Origin: Bacilli bacterium
GTDB taxonomy: Bacteria; Bacillota_I; Bacilli_A; RF39; UBA660
Direction of reading: 5' to 3'
NCBI GenBank assembly: GCA_017450205.1
Contig: JAFSVF010000021.1
Span: 1 to 52,292, forward strand
DNA: 52,292 nt
Shown here in pieces: positions 40,521 to 49,156 of this stretch (positions are counted from its first letter, which is position 1; every line of letters starts with the position of its first letter). Under the pieces are notes generated by a model. The model saw nothing but the letters and a program-made list of their open reading frames with translations, searched no databases and had not been told where the DNA came from. Made by a program: the position numbers and the translations under genes.

Positions 40521-41054
40521 ATGAAAAATATTGAGTATGAAGAAAATCTTAAAAAGATTCAAATAGGAAGGAGTACTATTCAAGAAAAAATAAAAAAGTT
40601 AGAAAGTGATTCTAAAGTTAAAAAGTATTTAGAATTAAAAAATGATTTTGCTGAAATTGAAAGAGAATACAAAAAAGAATATATCAATTATATAGAATGC
40701 AAATGTAATAGTTGTAAGCACTTATTTGCTGTTTCAAAAACTGATGAAGATCGTTTTGAAGGAAGAATGTATTATGAATATGGATGCTTAAAGTGTGGTT
40801 TAGATACAGGTGCTTATGATAGAAATTATTCATTAGATGATGAAGCTTATGTTTATTATTTAAGAAATCATTCAGTAGTTCCGTATAATAATTCTGGTCT
40901 TTATTTTGGTTCTTATGATCAATTCTTAAATGCTAAAAAGATATACGAAGAATTAAAGAGTAAGTATGATGATTTAGATGATAAATATATTGTTCAATTA
41001 ATGAAAGAAAACTTAGAAAAATCTAAGGTAAAAATATTAGTAAAAAAAGATTAG
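40521..41054 (+). CDS. Hypothetical zinc-ribbon protein with coiled coil
   Basis: A 177-residue protein. Residues 1-60 form a coiled coil; CKCNSCKHLF and YGCLKCG give two Cys-x-x-Cys pairs spaced about 30 residues apart, a likely zinc ribbon; the rest is helical (YDQFLNAKKIYEELKSKYD). AAGGAGGAG site. Layout similar to the genes at 26578 and 44714. No known function; a nucleic-acid or protein-binding adaptor is possible. Confidence 0.62.
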   Translation: MKNIEYEENLKKIQIGRSTIQEKIKKLESDSKVKKYLELKNDFAEIEREYKKEYINYIECKCNSCKHLFAVSKTDEDRFEGRMYYEYGCLKCGLDTGAYDRNYSLDDEAYVYYLRNHSVVPYNNSGLYFGSYDQFLNAKKIYEELKSKYDDLDDKYIVQLMKENLEKSKVKILVKKD

Positions 41055-41087
41055 TTATAGTGTATAATAGTCGTGTGTGGAGGATAT

Positions 41088-42428
41088 ATGGATAGTATTA
41101 AATTTGGAAATTATTTAACTGAGTTAAGAAGAAATAATGATTTTACTCAAAGATATGTTGCTTATGAATTAGATGTAAGTGATAAAGCAATTAGTAAATG
41201 GGAAAATGGAAAGTCAAAACCTAATTTAGATGAACTTAAGAAATTAGCAAATCTCTATGATGTTTCTCTAACTGATTTAATTGAGAAGTTAGATAGTAAT
41301 GAAAAACAAGTGAATATTTCAAAAATAGTGTTAACTGGTGGACCTTGTGCAGGTAAAACAACTGCGTTAACTTGGATTAATAATTATTTTAGAGATAGAG
41401 GTTATAAAGTATTATTTGTTCCTGAAACTGCTACTGAATTGATTCCTAATGGATTAACTCCTTGGGAAGCTAAATCAAATTATGATTATCAAGTTGCACA
41501 AGCAACTCTTCAAAAGACTAAAGAAATGATATTTGAAAGAGTAGCTAAAGGAATGAATGCTGAAAAGATCTTAATTGTTTGTGATAGAGGTATGCTTGAT
41601 AATAAAGCATATATGAAGAATAATGAATTTAAAAGATTAATGAAAGAGTTTAATACAACTGAAGTAGAAGAAAGAGATTCTTATGATGCTGTATTTCATT
41701 TAGTTAGTGCTGCAAAAGGAAAAGAAAAGTTTTATACTCTTGAAAATAATAATGCAAGAACAGAAACTATTGAAGAAGCAAGAATATTAGATGATAAGAT
41801 TATTTCTGCTTGGACAGGACATCCTCATTTTAGAATAATTGATAACAGTACTGAGTTTGAAGAAAAACTTGAAAGATTATTAAAAGAAATTGCAAGCTTC
41901 CTTGGAGAACCTGAACCTATGGAAATCGAAAGAAAGTATTTAATATATTATCCAGATATAAAAGCATTAGAGTCTATGCCTAATTGTACTAAAGTAGAAA
42001 TAGCTCAAACTTATTTAAAAAGTAATGATGATGTTGAAAGAAGAGTTAGAGCAAGAGGAATAGATGGAAACTATATGTATTATTTAACTGAGAAAAAGAA
42101 TATTAATAATTTAAAAAGAATTGAAGTAGAAAAAAGACTTACTCAAAATGAATATCTTAAACTATTAATGGAACAAGATAATTCTCTTCATACTATTCAT
42201 AAAACAAGATATTGTTTATCAAGTGATAATGAATACTTTGAAATTGATATCTATCCTGAATGGGATAATCAAGCCATTATGGAAATTGAATTAAGTGATG
42301 AAAATCAAGAAATAAAAATTCCAGATTTTATAAATATTTATAAAGAAGTTACTGATAATAAAATTTATAAAAATTATGAAATGGCTAAAAATATGCCTAA
42401 ACAATTAATTAGAAACAAGAATAAATAG
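41088..42428 (+). CDS. XRE HTH - AAA_28-type NTPase - CYTH domain fusion
   Basis: A 446-residue three-domain protein. Residues 1-68 are an XRE helix-turn-helix (LRRNNDFTQRYVAYELDVSD, then KAISKWENGKSKP). Residues 78-275 are a P-loop NTPase with GGPCAGKTT (from residue 84) and CDRG as Walker B-like, of the AAA_28 group. From residue 278, MEIERKYLI carries the ExExK signature (Glu279, Glu281, Lys283) of CYTH/triphosphate tunnel enzymes, followed by RRVRARG and the alternating Lys/Glu strands. CYTH enzymes act on triphosphates such as ATP, thiamine triphosphate or polyphosphate. ATG 41088 follows GTGGAGG; TATAAT lies at 41063. The combination suggests a nucleotide-sensing transcription regulator. 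Confidence 0.82.
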   Translation: MDSIKFGNYLTELRRNNDFTQRYVAYELDVSDKAISKWENGKSKPNLDELKKLANLYDVSLTDLIEKLDSNEKQVNISKIVLTGGPCAGKTTALTWINNYFRDRGYKVLFVPETATELIPNGLTPWEAKSNYDYQVAQATLQKTKEMIFERVAKGMNAEKILIVCDRGMLDNKAYMKNNEFKRLMKEFNTTEVEERDSYDAVFHLVSAAKGKEKFYTLENNNARTETIEEARILDDKIISAWTGHPHFRIIDNSTEFEEKLERLLKEIASFLGEPEPMEIERKYLIYYPDIKALESMPNCTKVEIAQTYLKSNDDVERRVRARGIDGNYMYYLTEKKNINNLKRIEVEKRLTQNEYLKLLMEQDNSLHTIHKTRYCLSSDNEYFEIDIYPEWDNQAIMEIELSDENQEIKIPDFINIYKEVTDNKIYKNYEMAKNMPKQLIRNKNK

Positions 42429-42459
42429 ACTTTAGAGAATTCTAAAGTCTATTTTATTT
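42424..42459 (+). terminator. Terminator of the XRE-CYTH gene
   Basis: AATAGACTTTAGA pairs perfectly with TCTAAAGTCTATT around GAAT, then T-rich. Confidence 0.9.
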
Positions 42460-42551
42460 TGTAAAATAAAAAAAATTATTGAAATAAAAAATATAAGTTG
42501 ATATATTTATTTTAGGATAGTGAATATAGTTGTATAGGAAGGTGATAAAAA

Positions 42552-44666
42552 GTGTATTTTAAAAATTTAAAAAGAATTATATTTATATTCGTATTGTTTT
42601 TGTTTGCACCAATATTAGCAAGCGCAGCAGCACCAGGAGCAAGAAGTTATACTAAAAACGGTAATCTACTTCTTGGTGGAAATTTTATTGAAATTGGTAT
42701 AAATAAAGACGGTGCATTTGCTTCTTCATCTGATTTTAAAGATGCTAGTGGAGATGAATTTACATCATTTCATAGAACACAAGGAAGATTAGGTTTTAGA
42801 ATCAATAGATATGGTTGGGGACTAGGTGAAGAACCAACTACTGGAGAATTCTTATTAGTTAATGATATGGATTCATTTAGTATTTCTTATAAGAAAAATG
42901 GAACATATTATATTCATGGTGGTCGTGGAGATGGTGATTTTTTTGATTGGGGTAATGATGCGATAACAGCAATATCTGTTACTGATCAATCAGATAAAAC
43001 TAATGGTAAATTGAAAGCAAAAATAAGTGGTGTAACAAAAGAAAATGTAGAATTAGAAATGATTGTTTCATTTGGCGAAAATGATAAATATTTCTTAACT
43101 GAAGTTAAGGTAAAAAATCTAGACACAGATAATGAAATCAGTGATGTTCAATTCACTAAAATTACAAATGTAACACCAGATGCAAATATTAATGCATCAT
43201 CATCTAATAAAAATAAAACATATAATAAAGAGATTAGTAATCCAAATCTTAATAAAGCTGGAGGAAATAATAACTTTGCTATGATTGTATCAAGAGGGCC
43301 AGTTACATTAGATGGATTCTTTTATCTATCATTTGATAATAGATCAAAAGTTAAGCTTCTAGAAGATTATTTTGACTGGGAAGAAGATTTTGCAGATCCT
43401 GTTTATGTTAATACGCATTGGTCAAGCACTACAGCTGGTCTTCCAACTGCTGCTACTAATGATAGTGTATCTATTTTCTATGAAGGAAATGAAGAAAATG
43501 GTTATGAACTATGTGAACATCCAATAGCATTGTCAACAAAACTTGGAACAATAGCAGCATTTGGTACTGCTACCACTGAATTCTATACTTCGCTTGATAA
43601 TGACGTTAATGGTAGTTTAAGTGATGTACTAGAAGCTAGAATGAGTTCGGTAAAAGTAAGAACTGATTCAAAAATTGAAATTGAGCCAGTTTCAGGATAT
43701 GAATATTCAATTGATAATTGGATAACTAAAAATACTACTGGTGTATTCACTGGTTTAAATGCATCAACTGAATATACTATTAAATCAAGAGTAGCCGCAG
43801 ATGGTTCTAATGAAGAAGAATTAGTTGTTAGTACAAAAGGTGCTAAAGTAGCTGCTAAAGAGGTTAAAGCAGTAGTTATAACTGAAGATTCAATAACAGT
43901 TAAAGCAGAACATGGTTATCTTTATTCAATTGATAATGGTGCACATTGGCAATCAGATGAAACATTTACTGGATTATATTCAGATAAAGAATATACAATA
44001 ATTGGTAAACTAGAAGAAACTTATTCAGACATGGGTAGTGAAGTATCAGAACCAATTGTAATTAAAACATCTAAACATGTAGCATCTGCTTTAGATGATG
44101 CAACAAATGTAATTGTAGATACTAAAATAGTAGATGCTGTTCCAGCAATATATTTTAATAAAGGTGAATTATATGAAGCTGTCAAAGATATAGAAGAAGT
44201 TAAAGCAGCAGTAGATGCTGGTAAAGATGTAAAAATAGTTTTTGACGTAGTTAAAATAGAAAATAGCGAAGAAGCTGAAAAACATTTTGATGGTAAAAAG
44301 TTTGAACATGCATTTGATGTTCAAATCAAGTTATATATAGATTCAGAATATATTGGTGAAATAACAGACTTAACTAAAAAGATTTCAATATCTGTTGAAA
44401 TTAATAAAGATTTTGTTAAATCAGGAAGAAAATTCTATATTGTAAGAAAACATGATACAGTTTCACCAACTACATGGGAAATAATCGCAGATGAAGATGA
44501 TATTGATGATTTAATTACAATCTATAATGATAAATTTTCTGAATTCTATGTAGTATATGAAGATGAAATAAAGAATCCAAAAACAGGTGATAAGATATAT
44601 GCGTATATCTTAATACTAGTATTAAGTATTTCAGGATTATATCCTTATAAGAGATTAGAAAGTTAG
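42552..44666 (+). CDS. Cell-wall-anchored surface protein (NPKTG motif)
   Basis: A 704-residue secreted protein. GTG start at 42552 with AAGGTGAT upstream; no ATG fits. Signal peptide to about residue 25 (ILASAAA). Residues 30-370 are a large beta-rich domain (HRTQGRLGFRINRYGWGLGE). Two tandem ~60-residue repeats follow (YEYSIDNW...FTGLNASTEYTI and YLYSIDNG...FTGLYSDKEYTI), of the small Fn3-like type found in Gram-positive surface proteins. The end is NPKTGD, a hydrophobic helix and KRLES, a sortase sorting signal of the NPxTG class. No sortase lies in the window. Probably displayed on the envelope for binding or degradation. Confidence 0.8.
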   Translation: MYFKNLKRIIFIFVLFLFAPILASAAAPGARSYTKNGNLLLGGNFIEIGINKDGAFASSSDFKDASGDEFTSFHRTQGRLGFRINRYGWGLGEEPTTGEFLLVNDMDSFSISYKKNGTYYIHGGRGDGDFFDWGNDAITAISVTDQSDKTNGKLKAKISGVTKENVELEMIVSFGENDKYFLTEVKVKNLDTDNEISDVQFTKITNVTPDANINASSSNKNKTYNKEISNPNLNKAGGNNNFAMIVSRGPVTLDGFFYLSFDNRSKVKLLEDYFDWEEDFADPVYVNTHWSSTTAGLPTAATNDSVSIFYEGNEENGYELCEHPIALSTKLGTIAAFGTATTEFYTSLDNDVNGSLSDVLEARMSSVKVRTDSKIEIEPVSGYEYSIDNWITKNTTGVFTGLNASTEYTIKSRVAADGSNEEELVVSTKGAKVAAKEVKAVVITEDSITVKAEHGYLYSIDNGAHWQSDETFTGLYSDKEYTIIGKLEETYSDMGSEVSEPIVIKTSKHVASALDDATNVIVDTKIVDAVPAIYFNKGELYEAVKDIEEVKAAVDAGKDVKIVFDVVKIENSEEAEKHFDGKKFEHAFDVQIKLYIDSEYIGEITDLTKKISISVEINKDFVKSGRKFYIVRKHDTVSPTTWEIIADEDDIDDLITIYNDKFSEFYVVYEDEIKNPKTGDKIYAYILILVLSISGLYPYKRLES

Positions 44667-44687
44667 GATAATTCCTAACTTTTTTTA
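44661..44687 (+). terminator. Terminator of the surface protein gene
   Basis: AGTTAGGA pairs with TCCTAACT around TAAT, followed by T6. The extended -10 TGCTATAAT of the next gene starts at 44688. Confidence 0.9.
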
Positions 44688-44696
44688 TGCTATAAT
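44688..44696 (+). promoter_or_regulatory. Extended -10 promoter
   Basis: TGCTATAAT directly after the terminator T-tract, 17 nt before ATG 44714. Confidence 0.6.
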
Positions 44697-44713
44697 TAAA
44701 CTAGGTGGTGTAT

Positions 44714-45178
44714 ATGGAAACGAAAGAAGTATTTGAAAAATCAAGTGAATATGGTAATAAAATAAAACAATTAAGAAAAGAAATGGAAAATTATGCTAAA
44801 AAGTGTACTGAACTTTGGAATGAATGTAATCATGAGATTGTCTTTAAATATAATAATGATCATCCAAGAATGATGATTATAGATGGTGATTATTTTTGTC
44901 CTGCTTGTGGACAAACAATTGAGTGCATTCATAGTGTTGATATAATGAATTCTCCATTTAAGTCATCAAGAATAATTCCACTTCCTGATTTATCTCTTTA
45001 TACAAGTAAAGAATTATATAGTGATATTAGAAATGAAGTATATTTTAATTATGATTTTTATTATAATCCTGAAACTGATGTTGATGATATGCAAATTAAA
45101 ATGGAAAATGTTTTGATGAAATATGATTCTCCATATGATGTAAAAAGATTATATAAGAAATTCAATAAGGATAAATAA
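44714..45178 (+). CDS. Hypothetical zinc-ribbon protein
   Basis: A 154-residue protein with an N-terminal coiled coil (about 1-40), a Cys in LWNECNHEIVF and the pair FCPACGQTIEC, together a likely zinc site, then a helical acidic tail. ATG 44714 follows AGGTGG. It lies 4 nt before a metallophosphatase gene, so they are co-transcribed. Similar in plan to the proteins at 26578 and 40521. Function unknown. Confidence 0.6.
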   Translation: METKEVFEKSSEYGNKIKQLRKEMENYAKKCTELWNECNHEIVFKYNNDHPRMMIIDGDYFCPACGQTIECIHSVDIMNSPFKSSRIIPLPDLSLYTSKELYSDIRNEVYFNYDFYYNPETDVDDMQIKMENVLMKYDSPYDVKRLYKKFNKDK

Positions 45179-45182
45179 TAAA

Positions 45183-46196
45183 ATGAGAAACTTTATAATA
45201 AGTGATTTACATGGAAATGGTTATATTTATGATTCAGTATTAAACTATTTACAAAATGAATTAGAATATGGAAATGATGATATAACTCTTTATATTAATG
45301 GTGATTTAATAGATAGAGGATTAGATTCTGGAAGTATGTTAGTAGATCTTTACGAGAGAGTTACTAATAATATTGGAATTAAAATATGTTTACTTGGAGG
45401 TAATCATGAACATTTAATGTATCATGCTTATTTAAAAAGTAGAGATAAGAATCTTTTTGATGTAAATAATAGTAGTATGTCTAATGATTGGATTAATTAT
45501 AATGCTGGATTTACTACTTCTAGATATTTGTTAAAGTATTTATCTATTGATGATATTGATAAACTAATGGATTATATTAGCAATTTAGATGTATATCATA
45601 TATTTGATGAAAAGATTAATGATAAAAATATATTACTTACTCATGCATGTTTTGTTATGGATATGTTAAAAAGAAAACCAATTAAAATAAATGAAGACTT
45701 ACCTCGAATAGTAGTAGCTCTTTATACTAGAAAAGAAGGATTTAATACTAGAACTAAGCTTGGTAATGATAATTTCTTTACTATCGTAGGACATACTCCG
45801 ATATATGATGAATGTGGTTATTCTTATGATAGAGATGATAATATATTAAATATTGATGGAGCATCAGCATTATTTGGATTTTATAATACGAATTATTTAT
45901 ATAAAAGAAAGTATACTGATGAAGATATTATTAATGTTAATATTCCTTTTAGTGAATATGATGAAGATGTTTTAAAAGACTTAAATGATTCAAGTCATAG
46001 TCCGTTAGTAGAAATACTAGATAATAAACTTAGAATACTTACTTTTAATTATAAAAATGAGATTATACAAGGTAATTATTTTGAAGATGGTATATCTATT
46101 CCAATAGATAATAATGAATTAAATAGTTATAGAAAATACTTAAATGAATCTAAAAATACAAAAAAAAGAGTAAGACTTTATGATAAAGTGATATAA
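45183..46196 (+). CDS. Calcineurin-like metallophosphoesterase
   Basis: A 337-residue phosphoesterase of the PPP/ApaH-like group: SDLHGN (Asp8, His10), GDLIDRG, GGNHEH, and later LLTHAC and VGHTP supply the metal ligands. It could be a serine/threonine phosphatase or a dinucleoside tetraphosphatase; GDLIDRG and GNHE are shared by both. The C-terminal 80 residues are an extra beta-rich part. Operon with the zinc-ribbon gene before it and the DUF1003 gene 16 nt after it. Confidence 0.88.
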   Translation: MRNFIISDLHGNGYIYDSVLNYLQNELEYGNDDITLYINGDLIDRGLDSGSMLVDLYERVTNNIGIKICLLGGNHEHLMYHAYLKSRDKNLFDVNNSSMSNDWINYNAGFTTSRYLLKYLSIDDIDKLMDYISNLDVYHIFDEKINDKNILLTHACFVMDMLKRKPIKINEDLPRIVVALYTRKEGFNTRTKLGNDNFFTIVGHTPIYDECGYSYDRDDNILNIDGASALFGFYNTNYLYKRKYTDEDIINVNIPFSEYDEDVLKDLNDSSHSPLVEILDNKLRILTFNYKNEIIQGNYFEDGISIPIDNNELNSYRKYLNESKNTKKRVRLYDKVI

Positions 46197-46212
46197 TTAT
46201 AATGGTGATGAT

Positions 46213-46743
46213 ATGGAAACTAGGAAAACAAAAAAAGAAATTGTTAAAATGCTACTTAAGAATAATGAACTAGATGAACAAAGTGAAGAAGAACTTATTG
46301 ATTTATTAATTAATCAACCAATTGGTATTGATATTGATAAACAAGAAGAAGCAAAAATGACTAAGGGAGATAAAATAGCCGATAAAGTATCTGAAATAGC
46401 AGGTTCTTGGGGATTTATTTTAGGATTTACTCTTTTCTTAATTGGATGGATGGTACTTAATACATTCATTTTAAAAGATAATAAGAGTATTGATCCACAT
46501 CCATTTATTTTATTAAATCTTTTACTTTCTTGTTTAGCAGCACTTCAAGCACCAGTTATTATGATGAGCCAAAATAGACAAGCAGCAAAAGACTCATTAA
46601 GAAATCAAAATGATTATAGAACAGATTTAAAGAGTGAACTTATACTTGAAGACTTACATAATAAGATGGAAGAAATATTAAAAAATCAAAGAAAGATTCT
46701 TAAAATTATTGATGAAGAAAATGAAGAAGAAACTAAAAAATAG
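46213..46743 (+). CDS. DUF1003 membrane protein
   Basis: A 176-residue protein with a charged N-terminal helical part, then KIADKVSEIAGSWGFILGFTLFLIGWMVLN and DPHPFILLNLLLSCLAALQAPVIMMSQNR, the two-helix core of the DUF1003 family, and a coiled coil at the end. Members are small inner-membrane proteins of unknown role, sometimes next to metal or stress genes. GGTGATGAT before the ATG. Confidence 0.88.
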   Translation: METRKTKKEIVKMLLKNNELDEQSEEELIDLLINQPIGIDIDKQEEAKMTKGDKIADKVSEIAGSWGFILGFTLFLIGWMVLNTFILKDNKSIDPHPFILLNLLLSCLAALQAPVIMMSQNRQAAKDSLRNQNDYRTDLKSELILEDLHNKMEEILKNQRKILKIIDEENEEETKK

Positions 46744-46753
46744 TTTCTTTTTT
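46727..46753 (+). terminator. Terminator of the phosphatase-DUF1003 operon
   Basis: AAGAAACTA pairs with TAGTTTCTT around AAAAA, followed by T. Overlaps the stop codon; an extended -10 (TGATAAAAT) starts at 46762. Confidence 0.85.
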
Positions 46754-46795
46754 AATTAGTGTGATAAAATAACTTAAGATTAATCAGGTGATGTT

Positions 46796-47338
46796 ATGTA
46801 TAATAATTTAGATTTAAATGAATTCTTTAAAGATGAATATTCTAAAGTAAACTATTCAGAAGGAATAGGTGGAGTGGGAATAGTTACCGAAAACCAAATA
46901 GTTAATGTATATAATGATTATAAATTATGTAAGCAAGATAATAAGTACTATTTAGGGTTAGGAGATCATCTTGATAAATTTGAAGAATTACTTAGAGATA
47001 TGTATGGTAATAATATTTCATATTATGATTCTTATTTAAGCAAACTTATACAACTTAAGTATTGGAACTGTCCATATTTTAAAATAATAGGAATGTTCTT
47101 TCCAACTGAAATAACTGAGAAGGAGTTTTCTAATCTTTTATTACTTAAAGACTATTATAAAGAGATATTTGATAAATATAGAGTTACAATTGGTGCTTAT
47201 ACATTTGGTTGTAATGTAAGAGAAAATGGACCTGAAGTTGAGTGTTATTCAAAATTAGAACCAATATATGAACATATATCTAAAAGAGTTAATAAAAGTT
47301 TAACTAGAAAAATAAAAGATAAAAAAATTGTTATTTAA
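46796..47338 (+). CDS. Hypothetical protein
   Basis: A 180-residue soluble protein with mixed helix and strand, including NYSEGIGGVGIVTENQIVNV near the start and YKEIFDKYRVTIGAYTFGCN near the middle. No domain recognised. AGGTGATG precedes the ATG and TGATAAAAT lies at 46762. It ends just upstream of the SAM riboswitch and is a separate transcript. Function unknown. Confidence 0.65.
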   Translation: MYNNLDLNEFFKDEYSKVNYSEGIGGVGIVTENQIVNVYNDYKLCKQDNKYYLGLGDHLDKFEELLRDMYGNNISYYDSYLSKLIQLKYWNCPYFKIIGMFFPTEITEKEFSNLLLLKDYYKEIFDKYRVTIGAYTFGCNVRENGPEVECYSKLEPIYEHISKRVNKSLTRKIKDKKIVI

Positions 47339-47341
47339 TAC

Positions 47342-47370
47342 TTTAAAAAAGAAAGTTTTAGTGTTATATT
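47342..47370 (+). promoter_or_regulatory. Promoter of the riboswitch-metK transcript
   Basis: TTTAAA (47342-47347), 17-nt spacer, TATATT (47365-47370). The transcription start would fall just before the aptamer at 47381. Confidence 0.5.
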
Positions 47371-47380
47371 TAATACACAT

Positions 47381-47498
47381 CTTATAAAGAGTGATGGAGG
47401 GACTAGCCCTATGAAGTCACACCAACCTATTTAGTTAGGTGGTAATGCTAGATCGATAAGATAACTTAAATACTCAAGGTTATCTTGAGTATTTTTTT
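47381..47498 (+). promoter_or_regulatory. SAM-I (S-box) riboswitch with terminator switch
   Basis: The aptamer runs 47381-47460: CTTATAAAGAG (P1 5' side and J1/2), GGAGGGACTAGCCCTATGAA (P2 with the kink-turn region), CAACCTATTTAGTTAGGTGGTAATGC (P3 and J3/4) and GATAAG closing P1; order and spacing follow the S-box consensus. The terminator is AATACTCAAG/CTTGAGTATT with T7 (47469-47498). AAGATAAC (47458-47465) is exactly complementary to GTTATCTT (47479-47486), the antiterminator, and shares bases with P1. With SAM bound, P1 forms and transcription stops before metK. Confidence 0.93.
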
Positions 47499-47546
47499 AC
47501 CTTTATAAGATGTAATATTAACTTTTTTATAAAGGAGGAAAATAAA

Positions 47547-48329
47547 ATGATAGAAAAAGTTAATCCAGGTCATCCTGACAAAGTTGCTGATAGAATTGCG
47601 GGTGCAATTGTAGACTTAGCCTATGAAAAAAGTGAAAATCCTAAAGTAGCAGTTGAAGTACTTTTAGGTCATGGTAATTGTCATATTATCATTGAAACTA
47701 GTGAAGAGTTTAGTGGTAAGGAAGTTGATTTAATTGTTAAGAGAATCGGAGGAAATCTAAAACTTGATTTACAAGTGGTCAAACAAGATGAGCATTTAAG
47801 TGATAATCAAGTTGGATTAATTAGATGCGGTGATAATGGAATATTTAAAGGTGTACCATTAAGAAGAGTAGATGTTAAATTATCTAAGATAGCAAGAGAA
47901 ATATATTCTAAATATCCAACTGATGGCAAATATGTTTTAGATAATAAGAAATTAATTATTTGTCAAAGTAATGCATCTAGCGAAGAATTAAGAAAAACTT
48001 ATAAGAGTGCAATTATAAATCCACTTGGTGAATGGACTGGAGGTTCATCTGTTGATAGTGGTGCAACAAATAGAAAGTTAGGAAGTGATATGGCCTTATC
48101 TGTTACTGGAGGAGGATTACATGGAAAAGATCTTTCTAAAGCTGATGTATCAGTTAATATTTATGCGTTCTTAAAAGCACAAAAAGAAAGAAAAGTTATT
48201 GAATTAAGTTGTGCGATTGGAGATGAAACTATTGATGGTAAAGCATATTCAGAGATAGTTGAAATTGCAAGAAAGTATATTAAAAAAATAGGTGGTTTTG
48301 AAAAATTAGCTGAATGGGGATTATATTAA
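47547..48329 (+). CDS. Short, divergent methionine adenosyltransferase-like protein
   Basis: A 260-residue MetK homologue; ordinary bacterial MetK has about 390 residues. Recognisable are VNPGHPDKVADRIAGAIVD (residues 5-23; His9 and Asp11 bind ATP and Mg), GDNGIF (the GDQG loop, about residue 92), GGSSVDSGATNRKLGSD (the GGPxxDxGLTGRK loop, about 165) and TGGGLHGKDLSKADVSVNIY (the GGAFSGKDPTKVDRSAAY segment). The missing part is mostly in the middle and C-terminal domains. AAGGAGGAAA site. Control by a SAM-I riboswitch supports a role in SAM synthesis. It may be a complete minimal enzyme or a specialised variant. Confidence 0.82.
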   Translation: MIEKVNPGHPDKVADRIAGAIVDLAYEKSENPKVAVEVLLGHGNCHIIIETSEEFSGKEVDLIVKRIGGNLKLDLQVVKQDEHLSDNQVGLIRCGDNGIFKGVPLRRVDVKLSKIAREIYSKYPTDGKYVLDNKKLIICQSNASSEELRKTYKSAIINPLGEWTGGSSVDSGATNRKLGSDMALSVTGGGLHGKDLSKADVSVNIYAFLKAQKERKVIELSCAIGDETIDGKAYSEIVEIARKYIKKIGGFEKLAEWGLY

Positions 48330-48349
48330 AACTTTTACTTAATTATTTA

Positions 48350-48358
48350 TGCTATAAT
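48350..48358 (+). promoter_or_regulatory. Extended -10 promoter
   Basis: TGCTATAAT, 21 nt upstream of ATG 48380, with AAGGTGAT between. Confidence 0.55.
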
Positions 48359-48379
48359 TTGAATAGTGAAGGTGATAAT

Positions 48380-48925
48380 ATGTCGATTGATGAGGAAATA
48401 ATAAGATTACAAAAGATTAAAAGACTTTATAGTCTAATTAATGACATTACTGATGATATTATAAGGAAATATGAAGTAGATATACCGCTTAAAGATATTG
48501 ATTATTTAGTATCATTATTTGGTGGTACTATAGTTAATGGTAATTTATTTGATAAACCCGAAAAAACAGGTAGAGATACTTTTAACATTTATGTTTCTCA
48601 ATGGGATAAACCGCGTGTAAGAAAAATTTATGCTTTAGCTAGATTAGGTGATGTTATATTACATACTAATTATTTGTCCGACCATTATGCGTATTTAGAT
48701 AATGATAAAATGATTTATAAACCTAATACTGGGATAGTATCTCAAGTAGATATGTCTAATGAATTTGCTTTTGGGTTATTAATGCCTAAAGATAATTTTA
48801 AAAATACAGTAAATAATTTTAGCGAAAATGGTATGGTATCTTTAAATAAAATAGCAGATTATTTTGATGTTCCTGTATCAGCTGCTGTTACTAGGGGAAA
48901 GCATTTAGGCTATAAATGGGATTAG
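48380..48925 (+). CDS. ImmA/IrrE-like protein with lost HExxH site
   Basis: A 181-residue relative of the ImmA/IrrE (DUF955) metallopeptidases, which cleave XRE-type repressors in element immunity or stress response. The family core is present: YALARLGDVILHT (84-96) aligns with the usual AHELGHxILHT, and SNEFAFGLLMPKDNF with the conserved ANxFAAxLLMP. His, Glu and His of HExxH are replaced by Ala87, Arg88 and Asp91, so zinc binding and proteolysis should be lost. ATG 48380 follows AAGGTGAT. No XRE partner is adjacent. Likely a non-catalytic binding or sensor protein. Confidence 0.7.
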   Translation: MSIDEEIIRLQKIKRLYSLINDITDDIIRKYEVDIPLKDIDYLVSLFGGTIVNGNLFDKPEKTGRDTFNIYVSQWDKPRVRKIYALARLGDVILHTNYLSDHYAYLDNDKMIYKPNTGIVSQVDMSNEFAFGLLMPKDNFKNTVNNFSENGMVSLNKIADYFDVPVSAAVTRGKHLGYKWD

Positions 48926-49103
48926 TTAATACTAGTCCTTTTTGACTTTTTAGATTTATTGCTAAAGTAGCAAACAATTTATTAATTAAAGAGGATATTA
49001 GTAGTTACTAAAAGTATTTAAATTACTACTGGAAATAGAGTAAGAAAGCAAATATCTAATTTTAGACGTTTTTTTTATTTTTTTAAAATTTGAAAAATGT
49101 AGA

Positions 49104-49128
49104 GACTAAGTTTATCTTAGTCCTTTTT
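49104..49128 (+). terminator. Terminator
   Basis: GACTAAG pairs with CTTAGTC around TTTAT, then CTTTTT. The extended -10 TGTTATAAT (49130-49138) follows at once. The 178 bp between 48926 and 49103 hold one weak hairpin (AGTAGT/ACTACT near 49000-49040) and nothing else I can name. Confidence 0.78.
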
Positions 49129-49156
49129 GTGTTATAATCTAGTAAAGAGGATAGTT

